From Spirometra erinaceieuropaei (Eukaryota > Platyhelminthes > Cestoda > Diphyllobothriidea > Diphyllobothriidae), in the NCBI GenBank assembly GCA_902702965.1, contig CACRXP010000184.1:536415-600414 (forward strand): a stretch of DNA of 64,000 nucleotides, read 5' to 3'. The notes below the pieces were generated by a model. It had not been told where the DNA came from. It searched no databases and saw nothing but the letters and a program-made list of their open reading frames with translations. The stretch's first letter is position 1, and each line of letters opens with the position of its first letter. The translations under genes were made by a program, and so were the position numbers. Positions 22,851 through 34,189 of this stretch are shown here, one piece after another.

Positions 22851-25800
22851 GAATCAGTGCGACCTGCATACCGAAACGTCTTCCATTTTTGTTTTTTTTG
22901 TTGAAAAGTTTTCTCTCATGTCAATAGGCGACATATGGAACATTGTGTTTTTTTAAGTCAGTGCAACTACCAAAGCCGATAGCGTCATCGGTCTGCTGTC
23001 ATGACCGCTGGAATTCAGACGTGTGCACGAGCTTTCACATAATTCAGCTGGAAAGTTGACAACGAGAACAGATGGCAAGCCGAGCGCTTTAACTTCTAGG
23101 CGTCATGCCGGCATGTAAATGGCGGTGAACAGCATGAGAATCTTGCCGATTGAGATCTTTTGTGGAATATTTTGGCAAGGCGCCATGAATTGGGGCAAGC
23201 GTCTTCCTTGGGACCTTTAACTCTTTGAACACGGAGGCTATGTCGGTAAAAGAATTGCGCCTTCTGTGTGGCGATCAAAGGATGTCCATTTTAAACCATT
23301 TTCCGAATTTAACTACTGACAGTTACGATTAAGCCACGAACTGGGCTATTTTCGTTCAGACATGAAACATTTGACCGGGCTTTTCTGCTGGAGAAAAGTA
23401 CAGAACTGGGGAATGAAAGTAGAATGGCGGTTTCGGGTTCATTTTCTATCTTCAGGGAGCTACACATCCACTTCGGACAGAAAAAAAACCCAGATTTTGA
23501 TCGGAATTCCAATGGTCGACTGAGCCAAAATTCTGCCAGTTGAATTTGTGGCCCACGCTCTAGTTGGAGCTGTGTCCAATCCAAGTGAACGACATTCACT
23601 GATCTGGCGGAGAAAAAGACTGGCGTTCCGCTTTGCCCGCAAAGGCAAAACGGAATGCTTTACTGTGCCCACTGATCGGTTCAGGACGGCCGGATAATGC
23701 TAGACACGAGTTGTGTTGCAATAGGTTTAATGTTTTGCGGATAATCATACTGTCTCCCTAAGTTCCGAGACCGTGTGTTTTACACTGCCATCCCGCTTCC
23801 AGTTTGCGACGACTCACTCAGCCAGACAATCATTTTCCTACTGAATAACTGCCTTTCCGTTGTGAATTGGAGCACGGAGACCTTCATGCTTACTGAAGAC
23901 CTTTTACAAAGTCTGAAAACGTGTTAGCAAAGCAAATGTTCCTCGTGGTGTACTCTAGATAAAGAGCTGCCGCTGGCCTCAAAAGACGATAAACAGCTTG
24001 TTCTCCTCTGCCTGAATGAACTTAAATGGAATAGCACAAGTCCAGTCGGAGAGTGAGATACGTCCGGTTTAGAAGACCACGCTAGCATACGCCATTTAGC
24101 CTACTTGAAGTCCTGCGAAGTTATTCTGTAAACATCCGATCGTTATGAAAGTTGACCTATATGTATGTCCTGGAGGACTGTTCAATACATATGTTCGAAA
24201 TTGGAGTCGTTCTCTACTAACAATGTCGATGACGACCAAATTAACAATTTCGTCAACCAGTCATATCATAAACTCAGACCGGGAAGCCTCGGAGTTGCTC
24301 AAATTAGGGTCCTTGTTCACGGAGCCGAAGTCCTGTTGTTGAGCAATGCCCTCAACCCCAAAGGATCTAATGCGTTGATGCAAGATAAGGTGGAAATGCT
24401 ACCTTCTGTCCTGTAGTCAGGAAAGTTGTGTGAGTTCCACTGCCATATGCTACCATGAGCTCTATCGTTTGAGTGCTTTGGCTGTTATATTTGCCCGCAA
24501 AATGTAAATACTGTCTACAGTCATCTGCAGGAGGTTATATACGAATTGAAGCTTGTGGAAGCGTACACTTTCTGTATCATTCTAAGACCCTTCCCGATGG
24601 TTCAATCTTCTGCTACTAGAACGCAGGAGTTTTAAGCAGGTCGTGGACAAGAAACTGCTCTTACATATATTCAAGTTGTATTTATTTTAAAAAATACTCC
24701 ATGTCCTAATTTACAAAATAAGAATAGCTTTACAGTTCTTCGAATAATGCTTGACCATTTAATGTCCCCAACAAGGTAGAAGTCATTTTCTGAAACTCTA
24801 AGTTTTGCCAAAATGCTATTAACCTCCAAGGACACATTCCACTTGCTCGAGCTATTTAAACAAAATATTTGGCGAGCATTGTTGCGGGTCGCAGTCACAA
24901 AAGTGAAAATCCTTTAGCGTCTGCCCTATAGAACAGACAAATATGAAGGTTGAGTTTGCCTATATTCCCTTTGACTGTCTAACCCTGGTTAACGGCAAAC
25001 TCTACAGGTCTTAGAGGGGTGCTGCTAATTTTCAAGTCCATTATTTCGAAAAGTCACGTAAGCTAAGGGATCAAAGAGGTTGTTCTGGACACCCTTGCTT
25101 TCTTCCGGGAAGAAACTGAAATGCCCAAAAATAGCCATTGCCGGCACTAAAGAAGAATGTCCGCAAAGGGCACTGAAGTTTTAGGAAGACCCATTGGATT
25201 ATGGAATTGTCAAATGTGTGAGACTCTCTTGAACTGGGCCCAACTGATTGTTAGGAGTTTTTGAATGTTTCCCACAGCAAAGAATACTTGAATCTTCTAA
25301 CATCCCGCCTCAGGCCTTTGTATCTCTGGAATTGAAGCTTGATCATGGACTATTATGGAGACTGCCCAATGCATGCAAGCACAGGTTTGCAAGATTAAAG
25401 CAAATCTAATCACCCCCAGTTTTATTATTCGATGATGTCGTTGAAATTTGGTTCGTATGTGTAAAGTTGAAGAATTGACTGAAAAACTTATAAGTCGTAC
25501 TCCAAAGTTATCTAAGCCTCAATGATGGGGAATAGAGCAGGCGAAAAGAGTTCGTGCTTGTGCAATGAATGCCTGCATTTTATGCTATGCACAAAGTCCC
25601 GCGAGTTCACGCGTGTATATTATTTTAAATCACATTTGTCCGGGAAAGTTGGCCCTATCACGAGTCAGACGCTAATGAACAAGCAGACGTTAAGCTGATA
25701 AATTAAAAAATCATTCGTCCATGCTTTTAATAAGCTTTTACATAGATTCTCAATGCATATCCACAGTTCAACTGCGGACTTCCGTCTGGCTGATTTTGAT

Positions 25801-25925
25801 AAATCAAAACCAAAATATTTAAAATTTGTAGGTATGGTTTGCCTGTAAGACGGGACAGCGTCCGGGATAAGACAAAGGAATATGAATTCCCTAGCAGTAC
25901 AGATAGCCACGCATCAACCACCAGA

Positions 25926-26062
25926 AAGGACGCCTACTTCCGTGTCATAAGCCCAAAACTAACGCAAACCTGACCTCTAGTCATAACCGTAATCTTAACG
26001 CTAACCCTGATCCTCTGGAATTTAGCGCAAAGCCACTTGTATTGCGGGAGACTCTTGTCCTC
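25926..26062. mobile_element. Small inverted-repeat element T2, copy 2
   Basis: Shares CTGGAATTTAGCGCAAAGCC then ACTTGTATTG with the right end of copy 1, preceded by a CCCTAA-like run (TAACCGTAATCTTAACGCTAAC is representative in part). The left end is incomplete. Confidence 0.45.
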
Positions 26063-26519
26063 GTGTCGTACCAATTTCCGCTACCTCTATGCCTTCTAAG
26101 TCAAACCTTTATTGCCAAAGCCTTTTTGGGAATTTAAAACGCTAAGATAAGCAGATCAGTTTGGGTAGAGGGATGTCGTGCTTGTTTGTCTGAACTCTAG
26201 GAAACTGTCCCCAGGTGACTAGTGGGGCAGGGAGCCTTTGACGGACTGATAAAATTTAACAAGAGGTCAGAATCACTTAGCTGCCGATAACTCTGACACG
26301 TATGCGACTACTCAAGAGCCCTATTTCAAAAAAGTAACTTTGTGTTTTGGCTCACGTTTCCTCACGTGCTCTGTAAAGCCTAAGGTTGGTTAAAGTTAAT
26401 AAATTTTACCCCAGCCTTTCGGCTAACACGTCGACGCATAGCCTGCGAGGAAATCGATGGCAGTTGTCAAGAGGGAAAGAGAAATGATCTAATTGACAAA
26501 AGCAGTTTAATGGATTTAG

Positions 26520-26542
26520 TGATGATGATGATGATGACGATG
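26520..26542. repeat. GAT trinucleotide microsatellite
   Basis: Five perfect GAT units followed by an interrupted GACGATG. Confidence 0.85.
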
Positions 26543-28021
26543 TTTTGATCTGCATGCGCTCAAGGCCGCTTAACAGCCGTTAGCTGAGCACCTATGCAAA
26601 AGCCTCTTAGTGTTAGAAAGTAACCTGTTCCACTGTTCCGTTGTTGAAGGCACATCGGATGTCCGTATACAAAAAACAGCGTTTTCAACATGCACGTTCG
26701 AGCTTACTGAAGTCGGACGCTAAGGCACATGAAGGCAACATGGAAATGCAGAAAACGGGGCACAATCATGCCTGAAGCAATGCAGCATTAGCTCTGATAG
26801 AATAGCTATCTCCAACAGCATAGTTAAGCTAATTTTTTGACCCAATTCAGACGCCTCTTAGTTGGTCGGTTAGACTTTACTTTTAAATTTCTCCTAACAG
26901 TTTTTTGTTGCATACAGCACCAGTCCGCAGACTAGGAGTTGACGAGTGATGTTGTGGGGGCAGATAACTTTTGTCTCCTGATAGTTCTTTTATGTCTTTG
27001 GACCTAAGTGTTTTTTTTCGCACATATGAAACATCAACAGCGAGAACATAAACGGCAGTTCCAGGTGCCTATCCTTATTACGGGCTTGCCTAGAAGAATC
27101 CGCATTCGATGTAAGACCACCAGGTGATGAATAATGTTCCCCCTAGACTCACGGTAGAAAATCGAAAAAGTTTGGAATTGGGTTTGTTTCAAGCATACTT
27201 GAAAGCGATAATTTAAGGTCAGATGAATTTATAGTTTCGTTTACCAGAGAAAACTGGGGCACTGTTTTGTCCATACGTATTCCTCTTCACTCCAGAATCT
27301 TCTCAAGCACAACAACCTGTTTGTCACTTAGTCGAACAGTGTACACAGATATTTAATAGCTCAACAGACAAATATGTTACAAAAGTGATCAGCGGCTTTT
27401 TATTTGACATTTTAGGCAAAGGAAAGTGTTAAATTGTTCCATAAAAGTTTTGGATCGGCATCAGCCTCTGAAAATTTTCTCCCAACCGGCTAGATGAGTC
27501 GTTTTGAAAGTCAGTTTTGACTGCGTGACTCTGCATGTGCACTTTTTAAAATTCAATGCTGTTTCCATGTGGGCGAGAGAAAGGGATGATGTCCCTCGAA
27601 AACACTGAGCCTACTCGTGTTAGGTACATCCCAAACTTTGTCACCGGATGGTTTGCCATCGTTTGTTCCGCAAAGCTGACGAGCGTGACTGCGACCATCC
27701 ACCTATGGCCGTGTGAACCCTCAATGCAACGTGGTCTGTCATGTTAAAATCTTGCGCATTTTTGTCGTACTTAACACTTGAACGCATCGACTAATGTCCA
27801 CAGCTTAGTCGCCCATGCACAATTTGGGGATGTTAAATTAGCCTTCATTGTGGCTTCCTCCTAGTCTTATTCTCCCCAACCTCGTAACCTTAAAACCTTC
27901 CAAAGTGCGATTTTTTTGAAGGTCATCACAATGATTGCTATTCAGTCTTCCGCCCCCCTCCCCCCAAGACCACGGACCTACCAATGCACACTTCACAATA
28001 AAGCCCCGTGCATTGTTCCAA

Positions 28022-28311
28022 GGTGAGATGTGATTACGTTGCCCACCTCATGGATACAGTGCTGTTGGAGTTAGAGTTTAAGGGTTATGGTCAGGGGTTA
28101 AAGTTAGAAGTTAGGGTTAGGGCAACTATTTCTCAACCACTCAAAGTACAACCACGCATTCCCAATAGCTTTTCTTTTGCATACAACTACTTGATGTCGT
28201 CGCCTGTGCGTTCCCCGGCCCCACCAATAAAAACCCCTATTGCATCGGTCCCGAACTACAGGTGGCTGAGGTTTGTTTACTTCAGGTGGGGCTACATAAT
28301 CCTATCAGACC
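28022..28311. mobile_element. Inverted-repeat element T1, copy 1, with telomere-like core
   Basis: The ends are inverted: GGTGAGATGTGATTACGTTG and then CCCACCT on the left; the complement of CAGGTGGGGCTACATAATCC on the right. A degenerate TTAGGG-like run (about 28064-28130) follows the left end, and the rest is shared with 42541-42852 (GGGCAACTATTTCTCAACCA; AATAAAAACCCCTATT). Non-coding; the open frame across it is fortuitous. Confidence 0.65.
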
Positions 28312-28443
28312 ATAATAACACGAGCTGAACTATCCCTCAGACGCTATAATATCTGGCAAACTGTTCATTTTACCACGATCAGTCTGCGACAACTCTTATT
28401 TCAACCGGGCCGCGTTCAGCACGTTAACTGGTTGGTAAAACAC

Positions 28444-28622
28444 GGCAATAGGAAGCCCCCGTAGTGCTGGTAGCCTTGTACCAAACTCCAGAATGGGTAC
28501 ATATTCACGTGTCCCAAACCCAACCAAAACCCGAACCTCAGCCTCAACCCTAACTCTGACCCTAGCCTCAACCCTGGAATTCCGGACAGGACCACCTGCA
28601 CTAGGAAGGAGTTCTTATTTCC
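28444..28622. mobile_element. Small inverted-repeat element T2, copy 3
   Basis: The left end GGCAATAGGAAGCCCCCGTA and the right end (complement starts GGAAATAAGAACTCCTTCC) are inverted and match the ends of copy 1. The core is CTCAACCCTAACTCTGACCC-like. Confidence 0.55.
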
Positions 28623-28999
28623 GTCTCCTAGCAGTGCTCTTTACATCGCACATTAGTCGATGATTCTTCGATTTGAAGGCAAAAAATAGTGGTTTGAACA
28701 TTAAACCAACGGAAGTTCCAGACGTCTGAGTTTTCACCACACAAGATATTCAAGCACTTGAACACTTGCACAAACTTGAAGGATTACGAATAAAGCCCAG
28801 AGAGTCCATATACAGGGAGGACCTCGGTTAAACTGGAAAAGGGCAGGCAATTCTGCACTTATAACTTAGGTGCTCTCTTGTTTCCTATGCATTCCCACGG
28901 ATCTTCGATTTGTTTGCATCTATGATCCATTGTCATGTGTTCATGACTTGCCTTATTACCTTGATTCTGACTACAGATCATTTTAAACTTCCATTTCAG

Positions 29000-29659
29000 A
29001 CGCTGTACCTACCGCAAAATGCGGACATGAACAGTATCACCTACAAGCTTCAGTCAAAGAACCTGCATAGAAACCTCTCAAGGAGTACCTTTGGATACAG
29101 TCGCAACGCCGCTACCTCCTATGAAGACGACTTAGAAGAATCTGAGATCATGTACGACGTGCAGAACACACTCGTAGTCTTCGGCAAGGTAGAGCTCTAC
29201 AAGGCCGAACCGAAGCCTATGAAGACCTGGTCGAAGGAGTACCGGCAGCTGGTGTCGGGACAAGTGCGCATCTCCAACGGCGGCAAAGCAGATCCGGTTA
29301 TCTCAGCCTACACCGATGTGCCTGACTTCCTTGCCGTTCACACTTCCACCCCGGATAAGGATACCACCTACGCAGTCCTCGATAATGGCTGTCAGATCAA
29401 AATCAAGATAGACAAGAACGTGGATCGCGAAAGTATCAAGTTTATTAATGACACCAGATCGGAGAAATATAAGGTCCTATTTGACCGACACGTGGAGGAG
29501 GGCGAGACCTCTAACGGGCACACAGACTATGACATGCAGGTGAACCAACTGTTCCGCTTTTCCCGAGATCGCTACGACTTGGAAAATATTACTGGCACGA
29601 TACAGGATGATTGCATCATCCTCTTTGCACCCTTTCTCAGTCCGGAGATGAAGTCTTGA
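29000..29659 (+). CDS. Two-domain alpha-crystallin (HSP20-like) protein, last coding exon
   Basis: Exon of 219 codons plus stop, opening after the acceptor CTTCCATTTCAG|ACG at 28999/29000 in phase 0, which matches the exon ending at 16500. It opens with TLYLPQNADMNSITYKLQ, which reads as the end of an alpha-crystallin domain (Y-x-LP, D-x-x-x-I) begun in exon 1. A second domain spans exon residues about 130-211: NGCQIKIKIDKNVDRESIKF (beta2-3), KYKVLFDRHVEE (beta4-5, where VxGxHEE is usual), QLFRFSRDRYDLENI and DDCIILFAPF (the usual DGVLTITAP). A GYSR / YEDDLEESE linker and a region of about 80 residues separate the domains. Predicted total is 414 residues, longer than the roughly 310-350 of the two-domain flatworm proteins I know (Taenia Tsp36, schistosome p40). 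No poly(A) signal is seen before gap 2. Confidence 0.6.
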   Translation, partial: TLYLPQNADMNSITYKLQSKNLHRNLSRSTFGYSRNAATSYEDDLEESEIMYDVQNTLVVFGKVELYKAEPKPMKTWSKEYRQLVSGQVRISNGGKADPVISAYTDVPDFLAVHTSTPDKDTTYAVLDNGCQIKIKIDKNVDRESIKFINDTRSEKYKVLFDRHVEEGETSNGHTDYDMQVNQLFRFSRDRYDLENITGTIQDDCIILFAPFLSPEMKS

Positions 29660-29855
29660 ACTGCTTGGTTCGGTTTTTTTTACTTAGAAAGGAAGGATTG
29701 GTGGAGAGAGGGAAACAGTGGGCAGAACCACCGCGATCGGTAGTTTTCAAACAGTATTCAGTGAAACAAACGTTTTTTGTTCCCTTCTGAACGGTACATC
29801 TTCGTATTTAACACAGCCAACACTCTTTCAGGCATTAGGCTGCAAGGCTGAAAGC

Positions 29856-30060
29856 NNNNNNNNNNNNNNNNNNNNNNNNNNNNNNNNNNNNNNNNNNNNN
29901 NNNNNNNNNNNNNNNNNNNNNNNNNNNNNNNNNNNNNNNNNNNNNNNNNNNNNNNNNNNNNNNNNNNNNNNNNNNNNNNNNNNNNNNNNNNNNNNNNNNN
30001 NNNNNNNNNNNNNNNNNNNNNNNNNNNNNNNNNNNNNNNNNNNNNNNNNNNNNNNNNNNN
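29856..30060. other. Assembly gap (205 N)
   Basis: Unresolved bases between the HSP20-like gene and a Penelope-like fragment. Part of that element, or a 3' UTR, may be hidden here. Confidence 0.99.
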
Positions 30061-30336
30061 CCGTATCCTTGAGCGTATTTTTATTTCGGCCTTCCGGGGT
30101 TGACCACGTAGACATCTGCTTATAATCTCCTCCAGATAGTCATTCAGCACAAATTGGTCACGACGACATAGGGCGTCGCGTGTCTTTCCCTCCGGCTTGT
30201 TGCAGTGAGTCTGGACTCGCTTGAAGAGTGTTCTCACACAGTCTCGCTTGTGAAAACTGAGAATTCGCATGATGTTCTTTGTCTTAGTATACATTTTCGT
30301 CTTTGTTTTGCCTTCAGGACTTCGCCTTACGGGCAC
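30061..30336 (-). pseudogene. Penelope-like element fragment (RT to endonuclease linker)
   Basis: The minus strand reads ILSFHKRDCVRTLFKRVQTH, then CNKPEGKTRDALCRRDQFVLNDYLEEIISRCL. This matches the segment of flatworm Penelope-like proteins that follows the RT thumb (a HKRSCVRTL..RVETHC..PE block) and precedes the GIY-YIG nuclease. The gap removes everything downstream on this strand, and RT motifs are absent upstream. It is a fragment of an element that normally encodes RT plus GIY-YIG. Confidence 0.6.
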
Positions 30337-30736
30337 GTCAAAGGAAGGACAATTTTGCAGAGGGTTCCGACTTGACTGGTCGCGCCGTAGGCAATCGAAC
30401 TCGCCGCCTGCTGAGAGAACTGCGCGTTGCCGGGGGAATTTTCATTATGCAGAATTCGCTTGATTTTCCCTTATCAGTATTCGGTTAGATCGCAGTTGGT
30501 AGCCAGGAATGGGGAGGCAGACGGCGGGGTCTCTGTCTTACGGGAATGGTGGGAAAGGGGGTAATATGGGTGGGGTAAGTGAAAGTGCAGCTGGACGAAT
30601 GCTGCAGTTTCGGGGAAAAAATCAAGTAAACGAAAAAATGAATGGGAAGTTTTAGGAAGGTAATAGTAGAAATTGAAAAAAATCCTGCGGAAAACAGGAC
30701 AGCCCGCGTAAACTGAAAGAGGTAAATAGTGACAGG

Positions 30737-31030
30737 ATAACCCTAACCGTTAACCTGTATCTTAAACTTAACCCTAACCATAAACAACCATAACCTTAAC
30801 CCTAACCTTAACTTTAACCCTAAACTAAACCCTAACGGTAACCGTAACCATAACCCTAATTGTTAACCACTAATCGCCAACCGATAACCCTAGCCCTGAA
30901 ATTGAACCCCAAGCCTAAAGCCTAAAAATAATCGTAAACATAAACCCTAACCCTAACACTGAAGCCGGACCCTATAACGCAACTCCTAATCCTAAAACGT
31001 TACCTACGCCTAGCCGTAACCCTCACTAAA
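30737..31030. repeat. Degenerate telomere-like (CCCTAA)n array
   Basis: About 290 bp built from variants of TAACCCTAAC (TAACCATAAC, TAACCTTAAC, TAACGGTAAC). Units are too diverged for an active telomere and the array is internal. It lacks the T1 and T2 flanks recognised elsewhere. Confidence 0.75.
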
Positions 31031-31857
31031 CCCAGCAGCCTGACCGAAACGGCCGACCTACCTCACGCAGTAGAAGCACTAGGCAAGGTAAACACACCCA
31101 CTGATAACAAGTAAGTACGTCGACAATATCAACGAACAGTGCCTGACTACCAACTACGATCTTACCCAATATTCTACCCGTTAGTATTGATCCATTCATA
31201 CGCGTACCTGTGTGTATGAACCCAGAGAGATCGTAAACGCACAGGTTTCAGTAAATCGACATTAGCGCAACGCGGTTGCACAAATAATCAAATTACATCA
31301 TAGGCACAGTGAAGGTGGTTTGACCAGAAAGGGGACCATGGCAGGTGTGGGAGGTTGAGGGAGGGGTGTGCGTGAAATTTCTCAGTTTGCAGAGGTCAGG
31401 GTTTTAGATAAGAATTGTCATTGCATCCGCTGTCGTCAGAATGTGCTACCCTAGTGACTTATCGCAGTCCGGCAGCCAATGGGGTATTGGAACAGCCTTA
31501 TCGGTGTTAACCCGGAGTTCAGTCTTGAGCAAGTGCTCCCTAAAGACGGCTTTGAAAGTTCCATCTATCAATCTTAGGCAACCAAGCCAGTAGGAATACT
31601 TTACTTCCTTTTTGGAGGCGTTAGTGCGTCCGCCTGATGCATGCGTTTCAGAAAAATTGAAAAAGGTTGCTTAAAAGAGTGGCCATTCATTACTTATGTA
31701 CATATATATTGAAAAACTTTCCATTTTTCACTTTTTTACAAAGTTTTCAAAACTCGCTCTAGGCAGTCCCTAGGAGCATATTTGACTGATCCTATATGTC
31801 CTCGTAAAGACGATTCCTGAAATTTATAAGCGTAACATTACATACAGTGGGACCGGC

Positions 31858-32120
31858 ACTGATGAGTGCCGTGTGCTACACAAAAAGATGGGGCAGGCAC
31901 GGTGACTTGCGCGTGGATTAGTTTACAATAATAGTAGACTTGCTCAGCATATATCGCACTCTGTCTTCCCCATTCCCCACCTGGATCCGGTTTCAAGACA
32001 GAATCAAGAAGACCGGAGGCGGGAGAGGACGCAGGTGGATGGCTCGGACGGATCCTCGCCTTGGCGCTCCACTCCGCACCCCCTGGTCCACACACAAATG
32101 ACCAGAATTTTGACCACAAA
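31858..32120 (+). repeat. Repeat R1, copy b (short)
   Basis: Matches the 5' half of copies a and c (ATTAGTTTACAATAATAGTA; AGACCGGAGGCGGGAGAGGA), ending near the TGACCAGAATTTT block. It stands about 210 bp before copy c in the same orientation. Confidence 0.65.
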
Positions 32121-32329
32121 ACAATGGGTTGTTGACAGTGGTCCAGTTATGCGACGAATGCCGACGACAGGGTCCGCCAGCGCACCCCGCACATGTTGGC
32201 ATTTGTTATTGCGCACAGATAACGCCTGCCAGAGTCCGATGTGGCCCCCGTGTTGGTCCAGCGCATCTACCACGTGGCCCGTTTGGGGGGCGCCGCACAC
32301 AAACACACACACACGACAGTTCGACCGTC

Positions 32330-32795
32330 GTTGCCGACGACGTCTACCCTGTGCTCCACAACAATGTGAAGGAGGCCCGATGACTTGCGTAGGATTAAGT
32401 TTATAGTAAATGTAGACTTGCGCTGCATCTACCGCACTCTCTCTTCCCCACTCCCTACCTGGACCCGGTGCCAAGACAGAGTCAAGAAGACCGGAGGCGG
32501 GAGAGAGCGCAGATGGCTGGCACGACCGGACCCGCACACAGGCGCGCCACCACATCTCCTGGTCCACAACATACATCTGACCAGGATTTTTCACCAACAG
32601 CAACAACACCCCAACAGGGGTCAGAAGGACGAGGATGACTGGGCAGCCATGACCACCACCTGTATACCCAGCGGGAGCGCGAACGCATCTACCAGCAGGG
32701 AATCAGGTATCAGTGAACTGTCAGCGCACACCAGGTTGCGAGGGCCATGGTTTGCTGATGCTGGCATAGCACACGCTTTCAAACCTTTTGACACA
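32330..32795 (+). repeat. Repeat R1, copy c (long)
   Basis: Near full-length counterpart of copy a, from the CGTCGTTGCCGACGA block through CACGCTTTCAAACCTTTTGAC. A CA-rich run (ACAAACACACACACACGAC) lies at its left edge, at about 32297-32315. Confidence 0.7.
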
Positions 32796-33490
32796 CACAT
32801 TCGAAGAAATGATGGGTTCTCAGATAGTACATGAGTAAAGGCCTCTTATAGGGCTAGGCAAGAAGAAGTCATCACATTCTGACCCTCGTGCCAGAGGAAA
32901 AAGGGATTATGTCGTTGAGTATCAAGCTCCCATGTCTCAGAATTCAGCACGTTGTAGTAACTTTAGGCGCGCATGCTGGACTGCCGTGGACAGGAATGCC
33001 TGAAGGAAGGTCTCGCTCTCTCCTCCATCTCACGTGTACTAGCGGCTTCCCCGATTGCCAGCTGATTGGCAACGGAAATGGAGGCACTGGTTGACTTGGG
33101 ATTAAACTCTGCCTAACGAGTGCTACTCGCCTCTAAGACATTAGTCAAGGCCTCCCGCAGAAGCAACAAATAGTGACTAGATCACGCCGCGAGTTAATAT
33201 GGTTCCCGTTTTGGTCTAGGGCAGCAGCAGCTCGAGCAATCTGGGGAGGGAGAGTGCGAAGAAAGGTAAGTTGTGATCAATTTCCCTCCTGCCTCCCACC
33301 GCACTCCGGAGGTAAGCAAGAGCCTGAAGCTGAGGTTCAACACAACAGCTGATTTCTCAATAGGTTTGGCTGTCAGGCGGCACACACACATGTTTGAACT
33401 TCGTTTAGATCTGATGCAACATCTCCATTCGTCTACGGGGTCAGTAATGTCTAGCTCCCCCGAATTCATGCGGGACTCTGCTGTGTTCGT

Positions 33491-33943
33491 TATAACGATC
33501 TGGCATGTGCAAGAGGCCAGTTTCTCACAAAGTCATGGTGATGGGCATATAATTCCTGGCTTTTGAAAAGAAGGCCTTCTACAGGTTCCGCCAGTCAGCT
33601 CGAAGAAGCAACACCTCTAGTAGGGCTTAGAGGTCCGCAACGGACCCCTGCTTACTTGGAGGTGGCGATCTGAAGAGCAGAGAGTTTAGCACCAGGACGC
33701 GACTTTAAGCTATGCTCAATGCTAGGGAGGTCTTGTGCAGTCGAAGAACTGAGCCCTTGTTTCAGTGAACCTGGTTTTACCAGGACAAGGGAAGTGTCAG
33801 TTGGCCTTGAACTGATCTCATTAACATCTCGTCCTGTAGCGCACTTCCACCGCCTTGGGGACCAGGTGACCGCCTTGTTCGAACGAGCAGGCATGACTTA
33901 TTTAAGTTTATGAATAAGGTGCTGTTGCTGCGGTTTGGATCTG
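33491..33943 (+). repeat. Interspersed repeat R3, copy 2
   Basis: Inverted relative to the copy at 22382-22850 and about as long. It is followed directly by R4 copy 2, whereas the first R3 and R4 copies are 2.4 kb apart. Confidence 0.7.
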
Positions 33944-33990
33944 CTGAAGTGCTTTTTGAAGTCAGAGAATGAATGACAGAGAATGTTGCG

Positions 33991-34180
33991 TTCAGTGGCA
34001 GAGGGACAGTCACTGATCGTTCTTACGGAACTCACTCGTTCCGTTGCGTCTTACGGGCCCTCTCTCTCGAGCCCAGCCAGCAGCCGCACAGCGACATATG
34101 ATAAAGACAGAATGGTCAGAAATGGCCATTCCAGTCTCCCTTGTCTTTGCCGATAATAACAGCGATCGCTTCTTCTTCTG
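33991..34180 (+). repeat. Interspersed repeat R4, copy 2
   Basis: Matches 19810-19990 from GATCGTT through CAGCAGCCGCACAGCG. A CAATAAGATAATGTTAC stretch follows, poly(A)-signal-like, consistent with a solo LTR, though the ends are uncertain. Confidence 0.5.
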
Positions 34181-34189
34181 GTCAATAAG

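Larger units (their letters stand above)
16501..28999 (+). other. Proposed 12.5-kb intron of the HSP20-like gene
   Basis: Begins GTAAGT and ends CTTCCATTTCAG. It contains M1 copies C and G, R4, R3, two T2 copies and T1, all listed separately. The rest (16600-17230, 18110-19800, 19960-20990, 22860-25920 and 26070-28020) has no recognised gene. Open frames at 20549-20932, 24145-24416 and 27556-27747 show no motif; further small exons inside the intron cannot be excluded. Confidence 0.5.

Noticed and set aside
29718..30336. Long open frames crossing the N run
   Set aside because: Unresolved bases are read as unknown residues; only the minus-strand part at 30061-30336 has recognisable content.
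30737..31030. A true chromosome end
   Set aside because: The units are degenerate and unique sequence continues on both sides.
32004..32609. 201-codon minus-strand open frame
   Set aside because: Spans two R1 copies and the sequence between them; not a gene, though the shared frame is noted as a finding.
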